NCBI RefSeq assembly: GCF_029392855.1
Contig: NZ_CP113945.1
Coordinates: 868,001-932,000, forward strand
From: Lactobacillus sp. ESL0680
GTDB taxonomy: Bacteria; Bacillota; Bacilli; Lactobacillales; Lactobacillaceae
Direction of reading: 5' to 3'
DNA length: 64,000 nt
A model generated the notes under the pieces. The model saw only the letters and a list, made by a program, of their open reading frames with translations. It was not told where the DNA came from and ran no database searches. Within the stretch, counting starts at the first letter, position 1. Each line of letters begins with the position of its first letter. The position numbers were made by a program, and so were the translations under genes. Shown one piece after another: positions 19,743-26,798 of the stretch.

Positions 19743-21128
19743 TTAACCTTTCTTGAGTGTTCGTAAACCCTTAGGATAAAAATTCTTGAGGACACCGTTG
19801 CCGGTAACCTTGCCAAAACTAAAAATTAACTGGTGCGCGCTAACCAAGACAAAGCCGCGTAAGTCCGTTTTTACCCGCACTGTTTCGCCGTGTAAATAAG
19901 CTACATAGTCATCGTCATTTAAATCAACTATCCGTTCCTGCTTAACTTGGCTTAGTGCCATTGCTAATTGGTGTCCCGGCTCAAAACGGTTCTTCTTTAA
20001 TACGCCTAATTCAAGTCCATTATTAATTATCTTGAGGTGCAGGTTAGAAGTTTTGAGTGCAGGAATAAAAACATGATCTTGGCTAACGCGCACTTCCTCA
20101 CGCCAGTTTAATAATGCTTGTGGCAAATCAAATTCAGCCAAAACTGAAGCTGCTAGTTCAGTCTGTTCTTTTGTTAAAAGTAATTTCGAGCGGTGCTTTT
20201 TATGCTTTTTTTCTTTAACTGGACGCTGTTCAATACTACCAGGTAATTTTAGCTTGGCTGCAAACTGCCCTTCACCTAAATCGTCCTGCGGCCAAAAGCG
20301 AAGGGTCTCCTTCAAGGCTGGCTGATTATCGCCCCATTCAGGTCGACCGTGACTTATCTTAGCAGAATGTAAATTCGTCGCCTCTACGGAAAAGCCAAAT
20401 TCTGTCATTAACCAGCTGACAATCTGTTCATCTTCTTCTGGAGCGTAGGTACAAGTCGAATAAACTAACTCCCCACCCGGCTTAAGCATCTTAACGGCTT
20501 GGGTCAAAATTTCTTGTTGGCGCTTTTGACAAACCAGCACATAATCCTGTGACCAATAATTAACCGCATCCGGATTCTTACGAAACATGCCTTCGCCGCT
20601 GCACGGGGCATCAACTAAGATTTTGTCAAAAAACTGCGGGAATTGTGGTGCCAAATCTGCTGGATCCTCACTGGTAATTAAGCAATTGGTGATACCCCAG
20701 CGCTCAATATTTTCCCGCAAAATCTTAGCCCGCGTCGCTGAAATTTCGTTAGCAACTAATAAACCTGAGCCGGCCAACTGCTCCCCTAAAGCAGTGCTTT
20801 TTCCACCTGGAGCAGCACATAGGTCGAGCACCTTGTCGCCTGGCTTAACTGCCATGAGACTAGCTGGGAACATTGCTGACGGATCCTGCGAGTATACCGT
20901 GCCGCTGACCCACTCTGGATCATTGCCGGCAACTTGGCCATAATAAGCATTCTCAATCTCAGGCACGGGCTCTTCACAATTATATGAAACTTTTTGCGAA
21001 AACTTCAGTGGGTTAAGGCGAAAGGCCTTCTTACTTGGCTGTGCCATTGCTTCAAACATGATGGCTGCTTGCTCTTTGCCAAGTAACTTTTGATATTTAA
21101 GTGTAAATTCTGCGGGTAAGTTAAGCAC
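19743..21128 (-). CDS. rsmF: RsmF-like 16S rRNA m5C methyltransferase
   Basis: A SAM-dependent RNA cytosine-C5 methyltransferase of the RsmB/RsmF (NOL1/NOP2/Sun) family. I start it at GTG 21128 (461 aa), with AAGGA 8 nt upstream, because the protein then begins LNLPAEFTLKYQKLLG like its relatives; the longer frame from 21188 adds an unrelated hydrophobic run. The SAM motif is VLDLCAAPGGKST. Motif IV DAPCSGEGMFRKNPDA and motif VI YSTCTYAPEED carry the two catalytic cysteines. A C-terminal RNA-binding domain follows. Its start overlaps the end of the upstream membrane-protein gene by 8 nt. The RsmF versus other m5C target assignment is from family resemblance. Confidence 0.9.
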   Translation of the reverse strand: MLNLPAEFTLKYQKLLGKEQAAIMFEAMAQPSKKAFRLNPLKFSQKVSYNCEEPVPEIENAYYGQVAGNDPEWVSGTVYSQDPSAMFPASLMAVKPGDKVLDLCAAPGGKSTALGEQLAGSGLLVANEISATRAKILRENIERWGITNCLITSEDPADLAPQFPQFFDKILVDAPCSGEGMFRKNPDAVNYWSQDYVLVCQKRQQEILTQAVKMLKPGGELVYSTCTYAPEEDEQIVSWLMTEFGFSVEATNLHSAKISHGRPEWGDNQPALKETLRFWPQDDLGEGQFAAKLKLPGSIEQRPVKEKKHKKHRSKLLLTKEQTELAASVLAEFDLPQALLNWREEVRVSQDHVFIPALKTSNLHLKIINNGLELGVLKKNRFEPGHQLAMALSQVKQERIVDLNDDDYVAYLHGETVRVKTDLRGFVLVSAHQLIFSFGKVTGNGVLKNFYPKGLRTLKKG

Positions 21129-22086
21129 GACGCCGTTCCTTTCGTGATAGGTAAAAAATATTAAGAATATAAGCCCAAATGATGACAAACCAGCTGAGTG
21201 CTAGTAGCCATAACAGATGATCGGGTTTAGAATAAAATGCTCGCCAACATAAAAAGAAGTAGGCACCTACGGTGGCTAATAATTCAGTTAAAATTAGTCT
21301 GATACCGCGGTTAATCAGCCAATTACGTAATAAATTACCGGTAAGGCTCGTCTGTTTGACTGTTTGCCAATCAATTAAGGCAAGCAGCAGATTACAAATC
21401 GCCGCAATCAAACCGAAAAGAGCAATCAGTAAAATCTCCCGAATAACTGAAAAACGGTGGATTTGATGTCTTTTTACAAATAATGGCGTTCTGACCTTGC
21501 CGCCATAATGTGCCGCAATTTTATGAATAACCTTATCTGAAGCGTCAATAATAATTTGGTAATTGTTTAGCTTAAATTGGCCTGTTGGCTGCTTAGGACC
21601 AGTCGACAAGTAATAGCCGTCTTGTTTCATTTGGCGATAGTGCTTGAACGTTCCAATTACCGAATAGTACCTATGGTGCAGGACAACATACTGGTTGCCT
21701 TGTGTTTTTAACGTTTTAACCTTGGCATTTAGTCCCAGCACGGCAAAAGAAACTTGCCCCTTAAAGTCATCCGCTGAAAAGTAGCGCCCTGATTCAGTTG
21801 GCAAACTGATAATCGTGTGGTTAGCCCAAATTAACGTCTGGTGATCTTTATCTTGATGATCAAGATGCACCTGAATTTTGTTCTTGGGGTATTTTTTAGT
21901 TAAGTATCGTAAAAAAGTGCTGACTTTTTGCTGGCTATTAATATCAATGTAGCGCGTACTATTGCTTAAGCCATAGGCTTCCAGCAACTGGTTGGCCTCA
22001 CGTGACTGTACGTTAGATAGCATGCTGCCAATTCCTAACAGTGCCAAGAAAAAAACTATAATTAATCCGAATTTTTTAAATTTCAT
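21121..22086 (-). CDS. MacB/FtsX-like membrane protein of unknown function
   Basis: A 321-aa protein with one N-terminal membrane segment (about residues 7-24), an extracellular domain of about 180 residues, and three C-terminal segments (about 215-240, 260-280, 288-308). This is the topology of FtsX/MacB-type ABC permeases. The extracellular part contains SGRYFSADDFKGQVSFAVLG and YYSVIGTFKH, which resemble the MacB periplasmic-core pattern GRxFxxxD...VLG...VIG. No ATPase gene is adjacent. The gene overlaps both neighbours (11 nt with the upstream gene, 8 nt with rsmF), so it is in an operon of otherwise cytosolic enzymes. The family link is my inference from pattern only. Confidence 0.6.
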   Translation of the reverse strand: MKFKKFGLIIVFFLALLGIGSMLSNVQSREANQLLEAYGLSNSTRYIDINSQQKVSTFLRYLTKKYPKNKIQVHLDHQDKDHQTLIWANHTIISLPTESGRYFSADDFKGQVSFAVLGLNAKVKTLKTQGNQYVVLHHRYYSVIGTFKHYRQMKQDGYYLSTGPKQPTGQFKLNNYQIIIDASDKVIHKIAAHYGGKVRTPLFVKRHQIHRFSVIREILLIALFGLIAAICNLLLALIDWQTVKQTSLTGNLLRNWLINRGIRLILTELLATVGAYFFLCWRAFYSKPDHLLWLLALSWFVIIWAYILNIFYLSRKERRRA

Positions 22087-22828
22087 GTTCTATCTCAAAT
22101 ATTTGTTCATTAATAAAGTCGTAACTTTGAAACGATTGGTTAATCTTTCTCAGTTGTGGTGAATGGTGCAGGTTCATTGTTTGCCAAAAAGCAGGCGAAT
22201 TAGTTGCACCGTTTTTTTCGCCGACAAAGAGAAGGTGGCTCTTAGGATTATACTTTTTCCATGCTGCAACTGCCAATAAGTCACTCTCAGTAAAGTTAGG
22301 TGCCCATGAGCAAATAACCAAATCAACATTTGCAAACTGCTTGATTGCTTGTGCTGCATCTAAGTCTACTACATCAAAGGCTGGTTTACTTCCCGTTGCC
22401 GAAGTCTTAGACCATTCTAAAGAATCAGTCGCAATTGTCTTGATTTGCACCTCGGCCAAAGCCTTTGACCAGTATGCGTTACCTGCCATAATTTCTAGTG
22501 CAGTTGTCACATGCAATTGTTCTTTAATTAAGCGCGCCGTTGTTAGATTGGGCAATGACCAGAGACCATACCTAATTGATAAAAATTGCCGCAAGCTGTT
22601 CAGTAATTGGTTTAATACTTTGAGATTTGCGTCCTGCTCCTGCCCCACTTGCTGCAAAACTGCTTCAACTTCATCGGGCAACAAGCCTAATTTGGCAGGA
22701 GCCGTTTCTAACACTTGGTGCTGGTCTAACTTATTGATAATTTGGTTAATTTCTGCAACCTGCTGATTGACTGCTGGATGCTTAATTTGCCTGTTTAATT
22801 GGTTAATTTTGTCTAAAAAATTTGTCAT
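22076..22828 (-). CDS. SAM methyltransferase-like protein
   Basis: A 250-aa protein. Residues 1-85 look like an amphipathic helical region rich in Gln, Leu and Ile. The second half has a Rossmann-like pattern: TALEIMAGNAYWSKAL would be motif I, IKTIATDSLEW the acidic motif II, and VDLVICSWAPNF motif IV. Motif I keeps E-x-x-x-G but lacks the usual GxGxG, so catalysis is uncertain. Lactobacilli often carry such SAM-MTase-like proteins without known substrate. It is the first gene of the minus-strand run and diverges from lepB across 82 nt. It overlaps the membrane-protein gene by 11 nt. Confidence 0.6.
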   Translation of the reverse strand: MTNFLDKINQLNRQIKHPAVNQQVAEINQIINKLDQHQVLETAPAKLGLLPDEVEAVLQQVGQEQDANLKVLNQLLNSLRQFLSIRYGLWSLPNLTTARLIKEQLHVTTALEIMAGNAYWSKALAEVQIKTIATDSLEWSKTSATGSKPAFDVVDLDAAQAIKQFANVDLVICSWAPNFTESDLLAVAAWKKYNPKSHLLFVGEKNGATNSPAFWQTMNLHHSPQLRKINQSFQSYDFINEQIFEIEHEI

Positions 22829-22876
22829 ACTTCAATCCCTCTATTGATTTTACCATTCAAACAGACAGATTTCAGT

Positions 22877-22905
22877 TATAATAAAAGATAATAAACAAAG
22901 GAGAA
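22877..22905 (+). promoter_or_regulatory. -10 element and ribosome binding site of lepB
   Basis: A perfect TATAAT at 22877-22882 lies about 28 nt before the AAAGGAG ribosome binding site of lepB. No convincing -35 is visible at 16-18 nt. Confidence 0.55.
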
Positions 22906-22910
22906 GTTTT

Positions 22911-23483
22911 ATGGCAAAAAAAGGAAATAAACAAAACGAAGAAGAAAGTTTAGGGAAATTTATCCTTGACGTTGTAGTAATGATGGTTGTCATTTTAGGT
23001 ATCTTTTGGCTGGTCTTCACCTATGCTCTGTCAAACGATAGTGTATCTGGTCCGTCAATGCAGCCAACGTTTGAAAATAATGACCGTTTGATATCTGTGC
23101 GGCACTTTGAACCTAAGCGCAATGATGTTGTTGTTTTAAAAGCACCTAAAGCCGCACAAGATGTCCCGGGCGCTCTTTACATCAAACGGGTTATTGGTCT
23201 ACCTGGTGATAAATTAGTTTCCAAAAATGACAAAATGTACATCAATGGCAAGTTATTTAAAGAACCATATTTAGATAATAGTCTTAAAAAGGCTGACAAC
23301 GACGCCGGACAAACCTACACAAACAATTTCACTTATACAGTTCCTAAGGGTTACTACTGGGTCATGGGCGATCACCGCGACATTTCCAAAGATTCACACA
23401 TCTTTGGTCCTGTTAAAAGAAGTGCCCTGGTTAGCAAAGTTGTCTTTCGTTACTGGCCATTTAACAAAATTCAAGGATTTTAA
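22911..23483 (+). CDS. lepB: signal peptidase I
   Basis: Removes signal peptides from secreted proteins at the outer face of the membrane. The 190-aa protein has a charged N-terminus, one membrane segment at about residues 17-38, then box B SGPSMQPTF with catalytic Ser49, box D YIKRVIGLPGD with catalytic Lys92, and box E GDHRDISKDSH. This is the single-span Gram-positive type. The usual box E N-S-x-D is S-K-D here, which is a tolerated variant. AAAGGAG precedes the ATG. It stands alone, followed by the 63-aa gene under its own promoter. Confidence 0.95.
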   Translation: MAKKGNKQNEEESLGKFILDVVVMMVVILGIFWLVFTYALSNDSVSGPSMQPTFENNDRLISVRHFEPKRNDVVVLKAPKAAQDVPGALYIKRVIGLPGDKLVSKNDKMYINGKLFKEPYLDNSLKKADNDAGQTYTNNFTYTVPKGYYWVMGDHRDISKDSHIFGPVKRSALVSKVVFRYWPFNKIQGF

Positions 23484-23495
23484 TATAGTTTCTCT

Positions 23496-23523
23496 TTGAA
23501 TTTAACGGATTTTTCGTTAAAAT
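23496..23523 (+). promoter_or_regulatory. promoter of the 63-aa gene
   Basis: TTGAAT (23496-23501), a 16-nt spacer and TAAAAT (23518-23523). A strong AAAGGAGG follows just before the ATG at 23546. Confidence 0.65.
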
Positions 23524-23545
23524 GAAATTGTAAAGGAGGATAATT

Positions 23546-23737
23546 ATGAATCATCAATTAGAAGAACTATCCGATGCGATTATTGATTATCAAGTACAAC
23601 ATCACGTCACGGATACTGATTTAGCTTTTGCCAGCCACTTATCAGTTGAAAAAATTCATGCAATGAAAACTGGCGAGGGTGAATTCACTCCTGAAGAAAT
23701 TAATCAGCTTTACGATTACATGGCAGCTAGCCATTAA
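23546..23737 (+). CDS. small HTH-like protein, 63 aa
   Basis: A 63-residue acidic, helical protein with an ideal AAAGGAGG site and its own promoter and terminator, so it is almost certainly expressed. TDLAFASHLSVEKIHAMKTG followed by FTPEEINQLYDYM resembles a stripped-down Cro/CI-type helix-turn-helix (helix, turn, recognition helix, then a short helix), but it has few basic residues. I do not recognise a characterised family; similar short proteins are common in lactobacilli. It could be a small regulator or a protein partner. Confidence 0.75.
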   Translation: MNHQLEELSDAIIDYQVQHHVTDTDLAFASHLSVEKIHAMKTGEGEFTPEEINQLYDYMAASH

Positions 23738-23749
23738 GTCTAACTTAAT

Positions 23750-23784
23750 AAAAGACCTTCAAGTTAATCCTTGAAGGTCTTTTA
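23750..23784. terminator. bidirectional terminator
   Basis: AAAGACCTTCAAG at 23751-23763 pairs with CTTGAAGGTCTTT at 23770-23782, with A- and T-runs on both sides. It ends the 63-aa gene on plus and could end the minus-strand small-peptide transcript described next. Confidence 0.88.
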
Positions 23785-23818
23785 TTGCGCTAAACGTGTT
23801 TTACAGTCAGTCATGTTC

Positions 23819-23896
23819 CTATCTAATCCAACTTATGACATTGCAAATTATGGATACAACAGAAACGATTAAAAATGTTTCCTCAGATTTTTTCAT
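23819..23896 (-). CDS. putative 25-aa hydrophobic membrane peptide
   Basis: A 25-codon frame with a near-ideal AAGGAG 7-8 nt before its ATG. The peptide starts MKKSEET and continues with FLIVSVVSIICNVISWIR, a single predicted membrane helix flanked by charges at both ends. The size, helix and strong translation signal are those of type I toxins or small membrane regulators, but no named family fits. Its IVSxVSxxxNxI pattern recurs in the interrupted frame at 23976-24101. The terminator at 23750-23784 follows 35 nt downstream. It is too short to be certain without expression data. Confidence 0.5.
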   Translation of the reverse strand: MKKSEETFLIVSVVSIICNVISWIR

Positions 23897-23924
23897 TTGA
23901 AAACTCCTTGAGTTTTGCTATACT
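23897..23924 (+). promoter_or_regulatory. rightward promoter of an antisense RNA
   Basis: TTGAAA (23897-23902), a 16-nt spacer and TATACT (23919-23924) form a near-consensus sigma-70 promoter. It starts right next to the ATG of the minus-strand 25-aa peptide. No plus-strand gene follows until far beyond, so it would make a non-coding RNA. Confidence 0.6.
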
Positions 23925-23930
23925 TAAGAC

Positions 23931-24076
23931 AAAGGGACAAGCATTAGCCCGTCCCCTTGTCGGTTATTTAACGGTTCAATGAATAAATAGCCGAATCAAG
24001 TTAACAAGATTAGAAACAAAGCTTACAATGATGCTTAACTTTTTGAAAGTAAACTAGTTGAGAGCTTTTTTCTTTT
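23931..24076 (+). ncRNA. candidate antisense small RNA, about 145 nt
   Basis: Its predicted start is 7 nt after the TATACT at 23919-23924. The 5' end falls in an imperfect hairpin (23928-23961; arms GACAAAGGGAC and GTCCCCTTGTC with one mismatch). The 3' end is a 7-bp stem (24034-24040 with 24056-24062) followed by T6 and T4 runs to 24076. It has only a 9-codon frame without a ribosome binding site. It is complementary to the minus-strand transcript that carries the small peptides. The T-run doubles as lysine codons on the other strand, so the terminator could be coincidental. Confidence 0.4.
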
Positions 24077-24101
24077 GCTTGCGGTACTCTTTTCGAGTCA
24101 T
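23976..24101 (-). pseudogene. small reading frame interrupted by TAG, paralogous hydrophobic segment
   Basis: From an ATG at 24101 the frame reads a very basic 15-aa peptide (MTRKEYRKQKKKALN) and then TAG at 24056-24054. Staying in the same frame past TAG gives FTFKKLSIIVSFVSNLVNL and RLFIH, then TGA at 23978-23976. The hydrophobic part shares IVSxVSxxxNxI with the 25-aa peptide downstream. It may be a nonsense-mutated small membrane peptide, a short basic leader peptide that is real as it stands, or chance. GGGAAG lies about 10 nt before the ATG. Confidence 0.4.
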
Positions 24102-24123
24102 GGAATTCACTTCCCGCTTATAA

Positions 24124-24157
24124 ATTGTTAGCTATTTCAGCTAACAATCATATTATA
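24124..24157 (-). promoter_or_regulatory. leftward promoter and 5' stem-loop of the small-peptide transcript
   Basis: A perfect minus-strand TATAAT at 24157-24152 would start transcription near 24146. That is the edge of a perfect 10-bp hairpin, ATTGTTAGCT / AGCTAACAAT (24124-24148, 5-nt loop). A 5'-terminal stem is typical of stable, translationally controlled type I toxin messages. The -35 is weak. Confidence 0.45.
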
Positions 24158-24216
24158 CATATTCAAATATATAATAAAAGATGCTTTTGCAATTTTTTGA
24201 AAATAAAATTACATGC

Positions 24217-24252
24217 AAAAAGTGCTCCTAATTGTGTTAGGAGCACTTTTTT
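24217..24252 (-). terminator. terminator of the permease array operon
   Basis: AAAAAGTGCTCCTAA, TTGTG, TTAGGAGCACTTTTTT: a perfect 15-bp stem just after the end of the last, broken permease copy. Confidence 0.88.
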
Positions 24253-24256
24253 AATA

Positions 24257-25098
24257 TCAATTATTAGCTTTTGCTTCAACAACTTTATTAATTAAGTAAA
24301 GATTAATTGCTAGAAGCAGGATACCTATTAGCAGTAAAAAGCTAACTGTACTATGCACACTAGTCAAATATTGACCAGCAATAAAATTTAGCGGGTAATT
24401 CAATGCTTTGGGCAAAAAATTTAGCGTTGTCAGCAGTGGCCGATAAATGCCAGATAAAAATAACAGCCAGAGTAGCATTAATATTACGCCATTGGACTTG
24501 CCATTAAAAGCCGCGCTAATAATTTGCCAGCAGAAACAAATTAAATTAATTTAATTACCAAAAGACTAACAATCACCAGCAATAGAACTAGTCCAATTAG
24601 TTCAACAAGTCTAGTAGCAGCATCTCCATTCCAGCTAATAATTTGGCTGGCTTGACGAAATTCTTGCAAAAAGTCATTATGAAAACTGCTGCTGGTCATA
24701 AAAGAAAGACCAAAAATACAAATTAAACCAAGTAATTGCAAAACTGCCAGATAAATCATGCTAACGAGTGCACTTAGTAGATTAACTAAATAAAAATTAG
24801 TGTCACTAACAGGAATTAACCGCCAAGTTTGGCTAGTACAATTCTGCTGCATTTGAAAGATAATTATTGTGGCCAAAATTAACTGGCACAAAAAACTCAA
24901 AGCAATCGTAAAAATCCCCCACTGTGGTAAAAAGTCAGTCATCGCTAAATGGTAAAAATAAACCTGCATTCCATTATGGCTAAACCAATTGCCAACAGCA
25001 ATTACCAATGCTGCCAATAACTGAATTCCAAATAGTAAGTAGATTGATTTTCTCTTTTGCTTGAGTATTACATCAAATAACTTAGTACAATTAGTCAT
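24257..25098 (-). pseudogene. fourth ABC-permease paralogue, frameshifted
   Basis: Two frames together cover one copy of the permease family. 25098-24541 encodes 185 aa with the family N-terminus (FDVILKQKRKS), five hydrophobic segments and the signature SQTWRLIPVSDTNFYL, then stops at a TAA in the AT-rich ATTAAATTAATTTAATT. The remainder continues in another frame (LICFCWQIISAAF and onward, ATG at 24478) and ends NLYLINKVVEAKANN, the conserved family C-terminus. One frameshift near 24541-24560 explains both pieces. The intact copies are 272-276 aa. I see no reason to treat the 73-aa piece as a separate gene. Confidence 0.82.
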
Positions 25099-25125
25099 TT
25101 TTACGCCTTCTTGCTACTGCAGCAA

Positions 25126-25944
25126 CTATTTATTAGCCTTTGCCTCAAATGTTTTATTGATTAAGAACAGATCGATTGCCCCAACAAATAAATTAAAGAT
25201 TACCAAGGCAGTAATTCCGCCTAGTAATTGAAGCTTTGCGGCACCCAGAAACATTAATTGGAACGGCAATTTTAAAATTGGTAAAACAATATTAGCAGCA
25301 CCAACACTCAGCCAGTAAACTAACAAAAAGATAATGAACCTAGTAACCTTTAATCCTAATTTTCCTGAAAAGTTTGGCAAAAAGTCAACAATCGTCTGAC
25401 TGCTGAAATTTAAAAAGCTAACGGTAAGGTAAACAGCTAAAGTTATTAAAAGTAATACCACTACAATTTGGCACCACTTGAACCAGCCAATCTTCGCCAT
25501 ATCATTAAAGAAATCCATTACCATTGACCACTGCCCGCTAATTGAATAGTGCAATAGCATCGGCCCAATTCCGCAAAGAAACTCTAGCAGGACTAAAATC
25601 ACAAATGAAACAAGTGAACTGGTAATGTTGCTCAAATAAATGGTATTTTCGGTAGCTGGAACCAGCCGCCAAGTTTGACTATGGTTGATTTTTTCTACGT
25701 CAGAGATAGTCGCAAAGAGGCTGCCCAAGACGGCTATGAACCCAGTCCACGTAACAATCCTTGCTAAATTTAACAAAAAGCTGCGAATCATATTCATATA
25801 AGGATTACCTGGCGTTGCAATTGCCTTAAAAGTCATTACTCCCGCCAAAATCATGGCAGCAACTAATTGGATGGCAATGACTTGCAACAACTTTTTGCTC
25901 TTATTTTTAAATAATTCTCCAAATAACTGTCTGAAACTTATCAT
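25126..25944 (-). CDS. ABC-2-like membrane protein, paralogue 3
   Basis: A 272-aa integral membrane protein with about six hydrophobic segments. The cytosolic N-terminus is FRQLFGELFKNKSKK. The array signature is SQTWRLVPATENTIYL after the second segment pair; SFLNFSSQTIVDFLP follows the fifth segment and the end is LINKTFEAKANK. It belongs to a set of four tandem paralogues beside a single ABC ATPase, so it is most likely a permease subunit. The substrate is unknown; peptide antibiotic or lipid export is only a guess from YtrA-type regulation. The gap to paralogue 2 is 20 nt. Confidence 0.78.
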   Translation of the reverse strand: MISFRQLFGELFKNKSKKLLQVIAIQLVAAMILAGVMTFKAIATPGNPYMNMIRSFLLNLARIVTWTGFIAVLGSLFATISDVEKINHSQTWRLVPATENTIYLSNITSSLVSFVILVLLEFLCGIGPMLLHYSISGQWSMVMDFFNDMAKIGWFKWCQIVVVLLLITLAVYLTVSFLNFSSQTIVDFLPNFSGKLGLKVTRFIIFLLVYWLSVGAANIVLPILKLPFQLMFLGAAKLQLLGGITALVIFNLFVGAIDLFLINKTFEAKANK

Positions 25945-25964
25945 TGCAGTGCCTCCTACTTCAG

Positions 25965-26786
25965 TTACTTATTCTGTTCGGCCTCGAAAAACTTGTTAAT
26001 TAAAAGCATATTGGCCAACAATAATCCAATATCAATTACCAAAAAGAGAAAAATAATTCCGTTTAAAGTAATATTAATATCACCAAATAAAAAGTTTGTC
26101 GGTGATAAGATTACGTTGCTAAATAATTCAAAAATCTTCTCTAATAACTTAGCGATAACAATAATCAATACTAGTCTAAGTATGGTAACTGCGGCTTTGC
26201 TTGACATTCCAGGTAAATAATCAACGATTGCACGAGTAGAAAAATTCAAGAAGCTAACAATTAGATATGTAAACAGACTAATCAGAATAGTTAAACAGAT
26301 AACCTGTAATACGTTGCCGAAAGCTACATTATAGTTAGCACCAGAAAAGCCATTCATCAAGCCTTTAAAGGCATCATTAAGATTTTCATTAAACAGCACA
26401 AAACTAATCCCAGTTAAAATCGCAATAATTATATTTTGAATAATCAGCAGATAAATAACCGAAATAAATGAACTTAACGTGTTATCCAGATAAAACATTT
26501 CATCACTTATTGGTGCTAAACGCCAAGTTTGACTGCGATTAACGTGCTCATTTTTATAACAAGTAACAACCAAATAAATTGGCAAGGCAATAATGCTAGT
26601 TACTGCAAATAAGAAAGTGAACATTGGCAGCACCATTTTCCAATATTCAGCCTCATACCTGCCTTCTGCCACAAAACTAATGATTGTTATCGCTAACGCA
26701 GAAATCAACTGAATAATAACTACTGCATTAGCATTGCGATTCTTTTGCTTAAATAATTCTTTAAATAGATGATTAAAAACTGTCAT
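25965..26786 (-). CDS. ABC-2-like membrane protein, paralogue 2
   Basis: A 273-aa protein with the same layout as its neighbours: FNHLFKELFKQKNRN at the start, SQTWRLAPISDEMFYLDN in the cytosolic loop, SFLNFSTRAIVDYLPG after the fifth segment and LINKFFEAEQNK at the end. It is closer in these motifs to paralogue 1 than to paralogues 3 and 4 (both 1 and 2 have LAP[IM]SD). It lies 12 nt after paralogue 1. Tandem duplication is the simplest origin; function is inferred from the ATPase next door. Confidence 0.78.
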   Translation of the reverse strand: MTVFNHLFKELFKQKNRNANAVVIIQLISALAITIISFVAEGRYEAEYWKMVLPMFTFLFAVTSIIALPIYLVVTCYKNEHVNRSQTWRLAPISDEMFYLDNTLSSFISVIYLLIIQNIIIAILTGISFVLFNENLNDAFKGLMNGFSGANYNVAFGNVLQVICLTILISLFTYLIVSFLNFSTRAIVDYLPGMSSKAAVTILRLVLIIVIAKLLEKIFELFSNVILSPTNFLFGDINITLNGIIFLFLVIDIGLLLANMLLINKFFEAEQNK

Positions 26787-26798
26787 TTTTCTGCTGCT

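Noticed and set aside
21129-21188. An N-terminal hydrophobic extension of the rRNA methylase
   Set aside because: These codons overlap the upstream membrane gene and the GTG at 21128 has the ribosome binding site and family start.
24257-24478. A 73-aa membrane protein as a separate gene
   Set aside because: It carries the conserved C-terminus of the permease family in the frame next to a truncated copy, so it is the tail of a frameshifted paralogue.
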